Source: JANXMY01 sp964251675 (GTDB lineage Bacteria > Armatimonadota > Armatimonadia > Armatimonadales > Capsulimonadaceae). Taken from it: DNA of 64,000 nucleotides. A program made the translations under genes and the position numbers. The notes under the pieces are model-generated. The model was not told the DNA's origin and searched no databases. It worked only from the letters and a program-made list of their open reading frames with translations. The first letter of the stretch is position 1; each line of letters opens with the position of its first letter. Of this stretch, positions 45,433 to 53,334 are shown piece by piece. The DNA is taken from contig CAXUKS010000017.1 of assembly GCA_964251675.1 (NCBI GenBank), forward strand, positions 1 to 64,000, written 5' to 3'.

Positions 45433-46331
45433 GTGATGACATCTCCATCTCCCCATTTTATCATTCTGCAGTGAACGAGATCACTGAACCGAACAAATAT
45501 GCTGCTCATTCTCATTATTTGACGACCCGGTGGAAAAGTGAGCTGGGACCAAATGGCTATGCTATCCTGACAAGTCTCCGAGACCGCTGCTTCTACAATC
45601 GAAAGACGGGAGAGGTCCGCAACTCTATCCAGGTCACAATGGAGGAGATCGGCGAAGAGTGCGGCATTTCGGAGCGCACGGTACGGCGTGAACTCGACTC
45701 AAATCTGGCTCTTAAAAAGTTTGTTCGTGGACAGAGGGAATACTCCCCTGATGACCGGCGTGGCGGATTTAGAAACGGTCCCAAATCGTTTCAGGTGTCT
45801 ATGGATGACCCGGTTCACCCCCGAGACGAAGAAAAGTTGCTGGAAATCGTGAAGCGCAAAGCCGAGGAAGCAGACAAAGGAAGCGAGAGCGCTCTGGAGA
45901 GAGCGCGGCGCATTGCAGCATCCAATCAGCCTGAATTAACGTCCGGTCAAAATGACCGGACGCAAAATCTCCAAGCGGACAATCTGTCACAGAGTCCGGT
46001 CAATTTGTCCGAGCGCTGTGACAAACTGACCGATACCCCCGGACAAATTGACCGGACTCTTAAGAGTCCTGACTCCTTATTACTCAAGAAGACTCTTAAA
46101 GACGCCTCCGGCGGTTCGGATTTTTTCGCTTCGCTTTTTCAGGAGCCGGAAAAGACAGGTCCGCCAGCCTGGGCAGACCTGACACCCCAGCAGCAAGAAC
46201 CGTTCCGCGCTCAGGCGAGGCACGAGCTACTGCCGTATGCCCTAGAAGCTGGCGAGAAGGCCTGGGCGCGGATGGGGCCACGTCAGGAAGAGGTACGGGC
46301 CAAAAATCTGTACGAGGCGTCCCTGCAATGA
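45429..46331 (+). CDS. Replication initiator-like protein with internal iterons (Rep 2)
   Basis: 300 residues. An N-terminal winged helix (YLTTRWKSELGPNGYAILTS...IGEECGISERTVRRELD, 30-95) is of the type in plasmid and phage initiators. Residues 168-220 are repetitive (TSGQNDRT, SQSPVNLSERCDKLTDTPGQ, IDRTL), encoded by iterons. A C-terminal helical domain follows (ADLTPQQQEPFRAQARHELL). Third gene of the operon with ATPase and RHH. Distinct in sequence from Rep 1, but its iterons share the core TCAAAATGxCCGG. Confidence 0.75.
   Translation: MSDDISISPFYHSAVNEITEPNKYAAHSHYLTTRWKSELGPNGYAILTSLRDRCFYNRKTGEVRNSIQVTMEEIGEECGISERTVRRELDSNLALKKFVRGQREYSPDDRRGGFRNGPKSFQVSMDDPVHPRDEEKLLEIVKRKAEEADKGSESALERARRIAASNQPELTSGQNDRTQNLQADNLSQSPVNLSERCDKLTDTPGQIDRTLKSPDSLLLKKTLKDASGGSDFFASLFQEPEKTGPPAWADLTPQQQEPFRAQARHELLPYALEAGEKAWARMGPRQEEVRAKNLYEASLQ
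45941..46057. repeat. Iterons and flanking AT-rich stretch of putative origin 2
   Basis: A perfect 21-base palindrome GTCCGGTCA-AAA-TGACCGGAC (45941-45961), then GTCCGGTCAATTTGTCC (45994-46010) and its exact reverse complement at 46041-46057, with weaker copies between (GGACAATCTGTCAC, GTGACAAACTGACCG). An AT-rich stretch with repeated CTCTTAA (46058-46100) follows, a possible unwinding element. Confidence 0.8.
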
Positions 46332-46424
46332 GGAGAGGGATGGAGAGGGGGCGGCTAACATCACTTATGAGAATAAACCTTCTCGCTAGTAATCCATATT
46401 TCAATCTGACCGGTTTAGACAATC

Positions 46425-47426
46425 ATGGCCGCTAAAACGGGCAAGATAATCAAACAGGCATCCGCCCTGGTCCTGGCCCCGGAGATGCCCCAGACCGCGC
46501 TAACAGTCGTTTCTACTCCATCTGCCGACCGGCATCCTGCCCTGGTCTACCTGGCCCGCCTCGCGCCCGGCTCCCGCCGCACTATGCGAGCAGCCTTGAC
46601 CGCCATGGCGCAGCGGCTCAGCGGCAATCGGTGCGACCTGTGGACGCTGGACTGGCACGAGCTGCGCTATCAACACACGGCGGCGCTTCGAGCGCTCCTC
46701 GCCGAGCAGTACGCGCCTGCCACGGTCAACAAGATGCTGGCGGCCCTACGTGGCACCCTGAAAGAGTGCTGGCGGCTGGGCCTGGTTTCTGCCGAAGACT
46801 ACCACCGGGCCACCGATTTGCCGTCCGTGCGCGGCTCAACGCTTCTGCGCGGACGGGCGCTGTCTGCCGGAGAGCTGAGGACCTTGCTGGGAGCCTGCGG
46901 AGGCGACAGGACGGCGGCGGGCACGCGGGACGGGGCACTGGTGGCGACGCTCTACGGGGCCGGCCTGCGCCGGTCTGAGTCGGTGGCTCTGGAAGTGCGT
47001 GACTATGATCCGGAGACGGGCGCTCTGACGGTGCGGGCAGGTAAGGGGCGCAAAGACCGGACCGCCTATGCGCCGGGCGGCTGCCGGGCGGCTCTGGCGG
47101 CGTGGCTTTCAGTCCGGGGGCAGGAGCCGGGGCCGCTGTTCGTGCCGATCAATAAAGCCCAGCGGCTGACGTTCCGGGCGATGAGCGACCAGGCCGTGCT
47201 CTATATCCTGCGGAAACGGGCGCTGGCGGCGGGGCTGGCGTCGTTCTCCCCCCATGATCTGCGCCGCACCTTCATCGGGGACCTCTTGGACGTCGGTGCA
47301 GACATTGCTACGGTCCAGAAGATGGCGGGTCATGCTAATGTGCAGACGACGGCCCGGTATGATCGGCGGGGGGAAGGCGTCAAGAAAAAAGCCGCCGACC
47401 TGCTGCATGTGCCTTTTCAGGAGTGA
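46425..47426 (+). CDS. Tyrosine recombinase (XerC/D-like integrase)
   Basis: 333 residues. An N-terminal SAM-like core-binding domain (50-130), then a complete catalytic domain: Arg182 in GAGLRRSE, Lys in AGKGRKDR (about 207), His277/Arg280 in HDLRRTF, His303 in GHANVQTT and Tyr312 in ARYDRRG. Size and sequence fit Xer-type rather than lambda-type enzymes. It lies after the replication/partition operon, so dimer resolution or site-specific integration are both possible; a structured segment at 47898-47990 may contain the site. Confidence 0.9.
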   Translation: MAAKTGKIIKQASALVLAPEMPQTALTVVSTPSADRHPALVYLARLAPGSRRTMRAALTAMAQRLSGNRCDLWTLDWHELRYQHTAALRALLAEQYAPATVNKMLAALRGTLKECWRLGLVSAEDYHRATDLPSVRGSTLLRGRALSAGELRTLLGACGGDRTAAGTRDGALVATLYGAGLRRSESVALEVRDYDPETGALTVRAGKGRKDRTAYAPGGCRAALAAWLSVRGQEPGPLFVPINKAQRLTFRAMSDQAVLYILRKRALAAGLASFSPHDLRRTFIGDLLDVGADIATVQKMAGHANVQTTARYDRRGEGVKKKAADLLHVPFQE

Positions 47427-47550
47427 TTTCCTCTCCACTCTGATAGTAATTTCCTTTACAGATGCAAAAACATATCCCCTTAGCTTAAAAAGATAGCCAC
47501 ATCTGTCGGACAGGCGCAAACATACCGCTTTTGAGCGTTATAATATAATT

Positions 47551-47856
47551 GTGAATAATGATGCCGCCTCTGCCGCTAATCTTATGACCAGTTCTCTCGG
47601 GACCAATTCTGCTGCGCCTGTGCCGCGCTTGTCGCCGGACACGCAGATCGCGCTCCGTGAACTCTCAGAGCGCATCGGCGAACGCGGCCACGCCGCCATC
47701 TGGGCTGAAAACTACTTCGCCCGTAACCATACTTTGCCGACGTGTTCTCAAATCGTCATCGGTCTGCATGAAGACCTGGACATCGTAATCAGTGCCCGTA
47801 GCGCCCAGCGTGCTCTTCGAGACATCCGCAACCGCCCCTACGAAGCCCGCGTCTGA
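47551..47856 (+). CDS. Hypothetical protein, leaderless GTG start
   Basis: 101 residues from GTG at 47551. A TATAAT at 47539-47544 puts the predicted transcript start at or next to the GTG. The N-terminus is Ala/Ser/Asn-rich; then RLSPDTQIALRELSERIGER and SARSAQRALRDIRNRPYEAR, which reads like a small helical DNA-binding domain. Not recognised. Confidence 0.5.
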   Translation: MNNDAASAANLMTSSLGTNSAAPVPRLSPDTQIALRELSERIGERGHAAIWAENYFARNHTLPTCSQIVIGLHEDLDIVISARSAQRALRDIRNRPYEARV

Positions 47857-47897
47857 CTACGAACCTGACCGACAACTTTTATTTCCGACAACTTTTA

Positions 47898-47990
47898 ACG
47901 AGACCCGGTGGCACGCCGTTACACGGTGCCCTAATTCCCCAAACCCTTTTCAGGCTTGGGGGAATTCGAGCCATGGGTGTGTCTCGTGTC
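47898..47990. other. Multi-branched inverted-repeat element
   Basis: An outer stem ACGAGAC (47898-47904) / GTCTCGT (47981-47987) encloses a hairpin at 47910-47930 (GGCAC...GTGCC) and a second stem AATTCCCC (47933-47940) / GGGGAATT (47959-47966). The result is a three-way-junction fold. It lies in a 241-base gene-free gap and is followed by a terminator. Could be a small structured RNA or a recombination site. Confidence 0.5.
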
Positions 47991-48020
47991 ACAAATAGAT
48001 TTACAAATAGATTTTCCTGC

Positions 48021-48053
48021 AAGGGCTTTCCTCAATTTGAGGAAGGCCCTTTT
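48021..48053 (+). terminator. Rho-independent terminator
   Basis: AAGGGCTTTCCTCAA pairs with TTGAGGAAGGCCCTT (one G-U) and is followed by TTTT. Ends transcription from the recombinase or 47551 region, or of the structured element. Confidence 0.85.
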
Positions 48054-48097
48054 GCATGGCCGTCCTAGCCTTTGGAGCCTTATTCTCTGGAGCCTTT

Positions 48098-48394
48098 ATG
48101 TACCAACCCTCCATTCCTGTCCCGCCGCAGCTCAAAATGATCGCCAGCCAAACCTATATTTGGGAGGCACTGGTGCTCAACGGAGCGACGGCCCCGGTGG
48201 CTTCCAAGCGAATGAACGTTTCCCTGGGCGATGCCAAAGAAGGCCTCCAAGCCGCCGCCGACCGCCTGCGTACTCGCATGGGAAACTGCGACCGTGCCGA
48301 GACTGTGCTGAAGGGGTCTGGGGCCGTCAAGCAGGAGATCAGCCGCCGCGCCTGGGACGATGTGGCGCTGGGGCTGCGTGGCCAAGGGGCATAG
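48098..48394 (+). CDS. Hypothetical protein
   Basis: 98 residues from the ATG at 48098 (GGAG 5 bases upstream). MYQPSIPVPPQLKMIASQTY followed by IWEALVLNGATAPVASKRMN and GLQAAADRLRTRMG, a likely HTH-type helical domain (AxxLxxNGATxxxASxxM resembles a LuxR/response-regulator-like HTH). No family confirmed. Confidence 0.55.
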   Translation: MYQPSIPVPPQLKMIASQTYIWEALVLNGATAPVASKRMNVSLGDAKEGLQAAADRLRTRMGNCDRAETVLKGSGAVKQEISRRAWDDVALGLRGQGA

Positions 48395-48405
48395 CGAGGC
48401 TGACC

Positions 48406-48684
48406 ATGAGCGGACGAGCCATTTCCCGCCAGGACCGCGCCAAAGCCTGCTGGCACGAAGACCAGAAGCCCCGGCGTGGCAGCTTAGTCACCCCCGCCCA
48501 CCGGGAGCAGATGCGCCAGCTTGCTCTGACGGAGCCGGAAAGGTTTGTGGGGTGCCTGCGCCTCGCCCGCGTCGTGTCCCTCAAACAGCTTCCCTGGTGG
48601 CCGGAGTTTGTGAGCTGTCACAGCGAAGAAGCCACGCATATCATTCTGTCAGCGGCGCAAATAGGTATCGGCTACCTGCGCTGA
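48406..48684 (+). CDS. Hypothetical protein
   Basis: 92 residues from the ATG at 48406. Basic N-terminus (MSGRAISRQDRAKACWHEDQ), helices and a C-terminal HIILSAAQIGIGYL. Separated by 11 bases from the previous gene. Not recognised. Confidence 0.5.
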   Translation: MSGRAISRQDRAKACWHEDQKPRRGSLVTPAHREQMRQLALTEPERFVGCLRLARVVSLKQLPWWPEFVSCHSEEATHIILSAAQIGIGYLR

Positions 48685-48711
48685 GCTGTCGACGGATTAA
48701 AGGCACGCACT

Positions 48712-48921
48712 ATGGATGATTTGTTCGACACCGTGTTTCAGCCCGCCCGGTGCATTGCCTGCGGCAAAGACGCTCGGTGTTACACGGACCCGGAGACGAG
48801 TGAAACCATCTGCTTTCCCTGTTTGGAGAACTGGTGCGAAAATGTTGCGCCTTCCGATCCCAGCTTTATCCGCTTTGTAGAAAACAAAACTACAAGACTA
48901 CAGCTTTCAGTCTGTAGTTAA
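48712..48921 (+). CDS. Small zinc-knuckle protein, paralogue of 15000-15266
   Basis: 69 residues. CIACGKDARCYTDPETSETICFPCLENWCENVAP repeats the pattern of the early protein at 15000 (CIGC, CYTDPET, IC-x-x-C-x-E, CENVA). Each of the two lies in a different transcription unit. Probable zinc-bound adapter; function unknown. Confidence 0.65.
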   Translation: MDDLFDTVFQPARCIACGKDARCYTDPETSETICFPCLENWCENVAPSDPSFIRFVENKTTRLQLSVCS

Positions 48922-48946
48922 AATCCATGAAAGACTTTTAGAAAGG

Positions 48947-48980
48947 CCCGTCTCACGGGGCGATTGCCCACCGAGACGGG
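48947..48980 (+). promoter_or_regulatory. Hairpin in the methyltransferase leader
   Basis: CCCGTCTC (48947-48954) pairs with GAGACGGG (48973-48980), with an inner GGGGC/GCCC pairing. It ends 11 bases before the TTG given as the methyltransferase start, so it could act as attenuator or translational control. Confidence 0.55.
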
Positions 48981-48991
48981 ATGCAAGATCC

Positions 48992-50332
48992 TTGTACGAC
49001 CTGCACGTCGGCGGTTGCCGCGCAAAAGAAAACCCTGTCCAAAACAAAGAAAACCCTGTCCAAAACAAAGAAAACCCTGTCCAAAACCCCGCTTTTTCTC
49101 CCGATTTGACCCATGGCCCAGTCCGGCCTGACGTCAAACTACCCGATGTTCGGTTTCCTGAGTACCACGAAGATCCGGCGCGTTTCCGTCACGGCAAGCC
49201 CATTCCGCGCTTGCCGGTTCCTGTGGGAGCACCCCCGCCCGATTCCTCCGAAATCCCGGCTCTGGATTTTATCACGGCTCCGATCAACCCGGACACGCCG
49301 CGCCGGTTCACGGTGATAAGCACCTTCGCTGGAACTGGGGGAAGCAGCTTGGGCTACAAGTGGGCAGGCGGCAAAATCCTGGCCGCCATCGAGTGGGAAC
49401 GAGATTCAGCCGAGACGTACCGCCGCAACCATAGCGGCACGCCTGTTTTGGAGAGAGACATCGCCTCGGTGACCGGCGCGGAGCTGCTGACGCTCACCGG
49501 GCTGAAACGGGGTGAGATGGACGTTCTGGATGGCTCCCCGCCCTGCCAGGGATTTAGCCTGGCGGGCAGTCGGCGGCTGGGTGACCCACGCAATCAGCTA
49601 TTTCAAGAGTTCGTGCGGCTCCTCAAAGAGCTGCGGCCCCGGACATTCGTGATGGAGAATGTAGCGGGCATGGTCAAAGGTGACCACCGACAGATTTTCG
49701 CACAGGCGCTTCGGGCACTGAAGTCAAGCGGCTATACCGTGCGGGCCTGGCTGCTGGACACGGCTTACTTTGGCGTGCCGCAAAGCCGGCAGCGGCTGAT
49801 ATTCCTCGGCGTTCGCAACGACGTGGCGGACCTGCTGGGGCTGACGCCTTCTTGCCCGAAGCCGTTCACCTGGCCGACTCCCTTTGGCGAAGCCTGCCCC
49901 GATCTGCGTGGTAACCGAGAAGGCGACCGTATGCTGAGCGAGATCGTGCGGCAAGTGGCTGTTGGGCAGCCTGCTAAGTGGAGCACGGATGAGGTGAACT
50001 ATCTGCGAGTCAAAGGCAGCCTCGGCGGGCGTATCTCGCTTCAGTGGGCGCTTTGGGACCGTGTGTGCGGCACGATTGTCAAGAGTGAGACGGCTTTGGC
50101 GGGCATTGTTCACCCGGAGCGGGAGCGGTATATCTCGCTGGCAGAAGCGCGGCGCTGCGGCTCGTTCCCGGATGCCTTTGAGTTCACGGACCGGCGGCGC
50201 GGCATCGAACGCATTGGCAACAGTGTTCCTCCACGCTTCATGCAGGCGGTCGCAGAGACCGTCTACGAGACACTGCTGGCACCGATGCACGCTCGCCCTG
50301 ATTTCTTAGTTCGTCTGGAAAGCAGGATGTGA
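48992..50332 (+). CDS. DNA C5-cytosine methyltransferase
   Basis: 446 residues if started at TTG 48992; the catalytic domain begins about residue 105. Motif I STFAGTGGSSLGY, motif IV DGSPPCQGFSLAG (catalytic Cys), motif VI FVMENVAGM, motif VIII PQSRQRLIF, motif X IERIGNSVPP. The N-terminal extension has KENPVQN three times from a 21-base tandem repeat and a Pro-rich stretch. No restriction enzyme is adjacent, so it is probably a phage orphan methylase for evading host restriction. Target unknown. Confidence 0.93.
   Translation: MYDLHVGGCRAKENPVQNKENPVQNKENPVQNPAFSPDLTHGPVRPDVKLPDVRFPEYHEDPARFRHGKPIPRLPVPVGAPPPDSSEIPALDFITAPINPDTPRRFTVISTFAGTGGSSLGYKWAGGKILAAIEWERDSAETYRRNHSGTPVLERDIASVTGAELLTLTGLKRGEMDVLDGSPPCQGFSLAGSRRLGDPRNQLFQEFVRLLKELRPRTFVMENVAGMVKGDHRQIFAQALRALKSSGYTVRAWLLDTAYFGVPQSRQRLIFLGVRNDVADLLGLTPSCPKPFTWPTPFGEACPDLRGNREGDRMLSEIVRQVAVGQPAKWSTDEVNYLRVKGSLGGRISLQWALWDRVCGTIVKSETALAGIVHPERERYISLAEARRCGSFPDAFEFTDRRRGIERIGNSVPPRFMQAVAETVYETLLAPMHARPDFLVRLESRM
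49024..49087. repeat. 21-base tandem repeat in the methyltransferase start
   Basis: AAAGAAAACCCTGTCCAAAAC occurs three times in register with the reading frame (KENPVQN). Copy number may vary between relatives. Confidence 0.85.
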
Positions 50333-50346
50333 AAAAGCAGACTGCG

Positions 50347-50380
50347 ACCACAAAACTTTTCGCGCGAAAAGTTTTGTGGT
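50347..50380. repeat. Longest palindrome copy (34 bases)
   Basis: A perfect 34-base palindrome centred on TTTTCGCGCGAAAA with arms ACCACAAAAC and GTTTTGTGGT. It lies in the gap between the methyltransferase and the packaging module. May also act as a bidirectional terminator-like hairpin. Confidence 0.9.
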
Positions 50381-50411
50381 GACTTAAAAGGTTTTTACTT
50401 AGAAGGTTTTC

Positions 50412-51233
50412 ATGGCTGAGTTCGAGTTAGAGATTACCAGCGAACAGATTCAAAAGCTCAGTGATCAGTCTGTAAACTTCTACCTCCACTTGGGCAAAAA
50501 CGCGGAGAGCATCGCTTCTATCTATCGTGTTCCGCTCGCCCGCGTCGAAAAGATCGTCGCCCGCCTGAACGCGAACCAGGAGCGGGAGGAAGCACGGGCA
50601 CAAGCAAGGCTCAGGCAGGCGCTGGGAAGCCGTCCCTGCCCCCCGGAAGCGCTTCTGGATATGCCGGGGCTGTTTGCCCCCGCGCCTGGCCTGCTGGACT
50701 GGGCGCGGGAAACGTTCATCTCCGAAGGCAGCCCGCTCTACAACCCGGAACACGATCACCTGGCCTATGCCTCTGTCGCCTTTCTGTGGACCAGCGCTCC
50801 CTACAAAAAGCACGGGCGGGCCGTGGCGGGCCTGTGCGAAATGCCAACCGTGCAGGGCAACGCCTGGGTGCGGGCACGCATGGACAATCAGCTCTTCGAT
50901 TGGTTCGAGGACGTGCCGAAGTTCCTAATCACGCTGTCTGCCCCGATTGCTGCGGCGCTGGACGACGCCAGCTTTTGCGCTCTGGTGGAACATGAGCTAT
51001 ATCATGCTGGGCAGGCCAAAGACGATTTCGGCGGGCCAAGGTTCAATTTGCAGACGGGGGAAGCGGTGCTGACTATGCGCGGCCACGATTTTGAGGGCTT
51101 TGTCGGCATCACGCGGCGCTACGGTGTAGGGGCGGCAGAGGGCGGCGTAGCGGCGCTGGTGAAAGCGGCAGGCCAGACGCCCAGTGTGGCCCCTGCGGCC
51201 ATTGCCCAGGCGTGCGGCAACTGCCTGAAGTGA
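50412..51233 (+). CDS. Putative phage metallopeptidase
   Basis: 273 residues. HExxH in VEHELYHAGQ (His194, Glu195, His198). N-terminal helical region (1-75), then NPEHDHLAYASVAFLWTSAP and IAAALDDASFCALVEHELYH as in the phage metallopeptidase family often located upstream of terminase genes. It probably processes virion or host proteins; substrate unknown. AGAAGG upstream of ATG. Confidence 0.8.
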   Translation: MAEFELEITSEQIQKLSDQSVNFYLHLGKNAESIASIYRVPLARVEKIVARLNANQEREEARAQARLRQALGSRPCPPEALLDMPGLFAPAPGLLDWARETFISEGSPLYNPEHDHLAYASVAFLWTSAPYKKHGRAVAGLCEMPTVQGNAWVRARMDNQLFDWFEDVPKFLITLSAPIAAALDDASFCALVEHELYHAGQAKDDFGGPRFNLQTGEAVLTMRGHDFEGFVGITRRYGVGAAEGGVAALVKAAGQTPSVAPAAIAQACGNCLK

Positions 51234-51308
51234 TGCCTAAAAAGTGAGCCTGAAAGCAACCTGAAAGAAACTCTTATAGGCTTCAAAAACCTGTAAAACC
51301 TGAATGAA

Positions 51309-51863
51309 ATGGCTAGTCTAAGCGATGTCCACAAGGCTTTTATTGTCGAGCATCTGGCCTGCTTCAGCTCTTTAGATGAGGTAGCCGCCTCGCTCAAGGA
51401 CGTGTTTGGGCGCGAAGTTGCAAAGTCCACGATCCTGCGCTACGACCCGACCACCGTTCAGGGTTCTGAAGAGCTGGCCGAAAAGTGGAAGGAAGCGTTC
51501 AGTGCCCGGCGCAAAGCGTTCCTCGAAGACGTCTCCACTATCCCGATTGCGAATAAGGCGGTCCGCCTCAAAAAGCTCGATGACCTTTCCCGCAGCCCAA
51601 TGGTGATGAAGAACCCCGTGCAGCTCCGGGCCACTATCGAGCAGGCTGCCAAAGAGGCGCATGACTTTTACGCACCCCGTCCTGTTGGCGGCGGAACAGA
51701 CCGAACTGGGGACGAGGGAGTAGGTTCCGATGCTGACTCTGGCGCAGCTGACCGAGCTGCAAGAGCTGACGAGTTACTGCACACCCTCCGAGAGAGACGA
51801 GATCGAGAGGCTGCTGAGGCACGAACAGCGGGCGCAGACGCCGACGCCGCAGAAGCAGGCTGA
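51309..51863 (+). CDS. terS: Terminase small subunit-like (DUF2280 type)
   Basis: 184 residues. MASLSDVHKAFIVEHLACFS, SLDEVAASLKDVFGREVAKS and STILRYDP fit the DUF2280 family, which precedes TerL in many phages and holds an HTH for pac/cos recognition. The C-terminal 50 residues (Asp/Ala/Arg-rich) overlap the TerL start by 134 bases. Position right before TerL supports the call. Confidence 0.8.
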   Translation: MASLSDVHKAFIVEHLACFSSLDEVAASLKDVFGREVAKSTILRYDPTTVQGSEELAEKWKEAFSARRKAFLEDVSTIPIANKAVRLKKLDDLSRSPMVMKNPVQLRATIEQAAKEAHDFYAPRPVGGGTDRTGDEGVGSDADSGAADRAARADELLHTLRERRDREAAEARTAGADADAAEAG

Positions 51864-53334
51864 AATCCTTGCCCGGTGCGAAAACGACGTCTGGTACTGG
51901 GTCAACAACTTCTGCTGGACCTACGACCCGCGCGAGGCAGACCCGGAACTGCCCTTCAACCTGTTCGTTCGGCAGGAAGAGTTCCTCGGCTGGCTACAGG
52001 AGCGCGAGACGGCGCAGGAGAACGGCCTGGCGGAAAAGTGCCGGGACGTGGGTTTCACCTGGCTGACTTCCACTTTCGCGCTGCACCGCTGGCTATTCCG
52101 AAAAGGCTGCGCCATCGGCTTCGGCTCCCGCAAGCTGGACCTCGTGGACAAGATCGGCGACCCCAAGTGCATCTTCGATAAAATCAGGTTCCTGCTCTAC
52201 CGCCTTCCTACGTGGATGCTGAAGGCAAGGGCCAAAGGCTTTAAGCGTCAGCGCCACGACGGTCACTGCAAGCTCATCAACCCGGCTCTGGGCAGCTCTA
52301 TCACCGGCGAGGGCGGCGACAACATCGGGCGCGGCGGACGCACCTCAATGTATTTCGTGGATGAGGCGGCGTTCCTGGAGCATCCCGAGCTGGTGGATGC
52401 GGCGCTCTCGATGAACACGCGCTGCCGCATCGACGTGTCTACGCCAAACGGGATGGGCAATTCGTTTTACCGACGCCGGCACGGGGGCAAAGTCTCAGTT
52501 TTCACATTCCGTTGGAAAGACGACCCGCGCAAAGACGACGCCTGGTACAAAAAGCAGTGCGACCTTCTGGACCCCGTCATCGTGGCCCAGGAAATCGACA
52601 TTGACTATGCCGCGTCTATTGAAGGCATCTGCATCCCGGCCAAGTTTGTGAAAGCGGCGGTGGGACTTGTCCTGCGCCCGAGTGGCCCGGTGGTGGCGGG
52701 GTTGGACGTGGCAGGGGACGGCAAGAACAAGAACGTGTTCATCTCTCGGCGCGGCCCGGTGGTGCAGTCGATTGAACACTGGTCGGGCGGAGAGACCACA
52801 GAGACGGCTCACAAGGCTGCGGACATCGCCGAAAAGCTAGGCGTAAGCCTGCTGGGCTACGACGCTAGTGGGATGGGGCTTGGCATCCGCAGCACGTTCA
52901 AGACCAGCGAGCGTTCGTTTCGGTTCAAGATGAATGCCGTCAACGGAGGCGACCCGCCCACGGACACGATATGGCCCGATCAGCGCACGTCGAAGCAGAA
53001 GTTTCTGAACCTGCGGGCGGAGTTGTGGTGGGGAATGCGGACCCGGTTCGAGAAAACCTATGAGCACGTTGTTCTGGGCGTTAATCACCCGGACGAGGAG
53101 ATGATCAGCATCCCGAACAATTCGGACCTGATCTCGCAGCTCTCGATGCCGCTGTGCTTTACAATGGAGACGGGCAAAACCAAGCTGGAATCGAAGATTG
53201 ATATGCGGGGCCGGGGCGTAGCTTCCCCAGACTATGCAGACGCACTGGCTTATTCCTTTGCGCCGCTGAAAGTGCCGCCTACGACGACGCCTGCGTCTCG
53301 CCCCATGGCTTACGGTATCAACCGCCCTCGGTGA
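51730..53334 (+). CDS. terL: Terminase large subunit
   Basis: 534 residues. Walker B MYFVDEAAF (207-215), coupling motif STPNG (237-241), nuclease motif VVAGLDVAGDGKN with catalytic Asp (about 326), and PDYADALAYSFA near the end with another metal-binding Asp. The Walker A position is less typical (GFTWLTSTFALHRW). It packages DNA into the prohead with TerS. The start at 51730 is well inside TerS, and the N-terminal MLTLAQLTELQELTSYCTPS looks genuine. Confidence 0.93.
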   Translation: MLTLAQLTELQELTSYCTPSERDEIERLLRHEQRAQTPTPQKQAEILARCENDVWYWVNNFCWTYDPREADPELPFNLFVRQEEFLGWLQERETAQENGLAEKCRDVGFTWLTSTFALHRWLFRKGCAIGFGSRKLDLVDKIGDPKCIFDKIRFLLYRLPTWMLKARAKGFKRQRHDGHCKLINPALGSSITGEGGDNIGRGGRTSMYFVDEAAFLEHPELVDAALSMNTRCRIDVSTPNGMGNSFYRRRHGGKVSVFTFRWKDDPRKDDAWYKKQCDLLDPVIVAQEIDIDYAASIEGICIPAKFVKAAVGLVLRPSGPVVAGLDVAGDGKNKNVFISRRGPVVQSIEHWSGGETTETAHKAADIAEKLGVSLLGYDASGMGLGIRSTFKTSERSFRFKMNAVNGGDPPTDTIWPDQRTSKQKFLNLRAELWWGMRTRFEKTYEHVVLGVNHPDEEMISIPNNSDLISQLSMPLCFTMETGKTKLESKIDMRGRGVASPDYADALAYSFAPLKVPPTTTPASRPMAYGINRPR

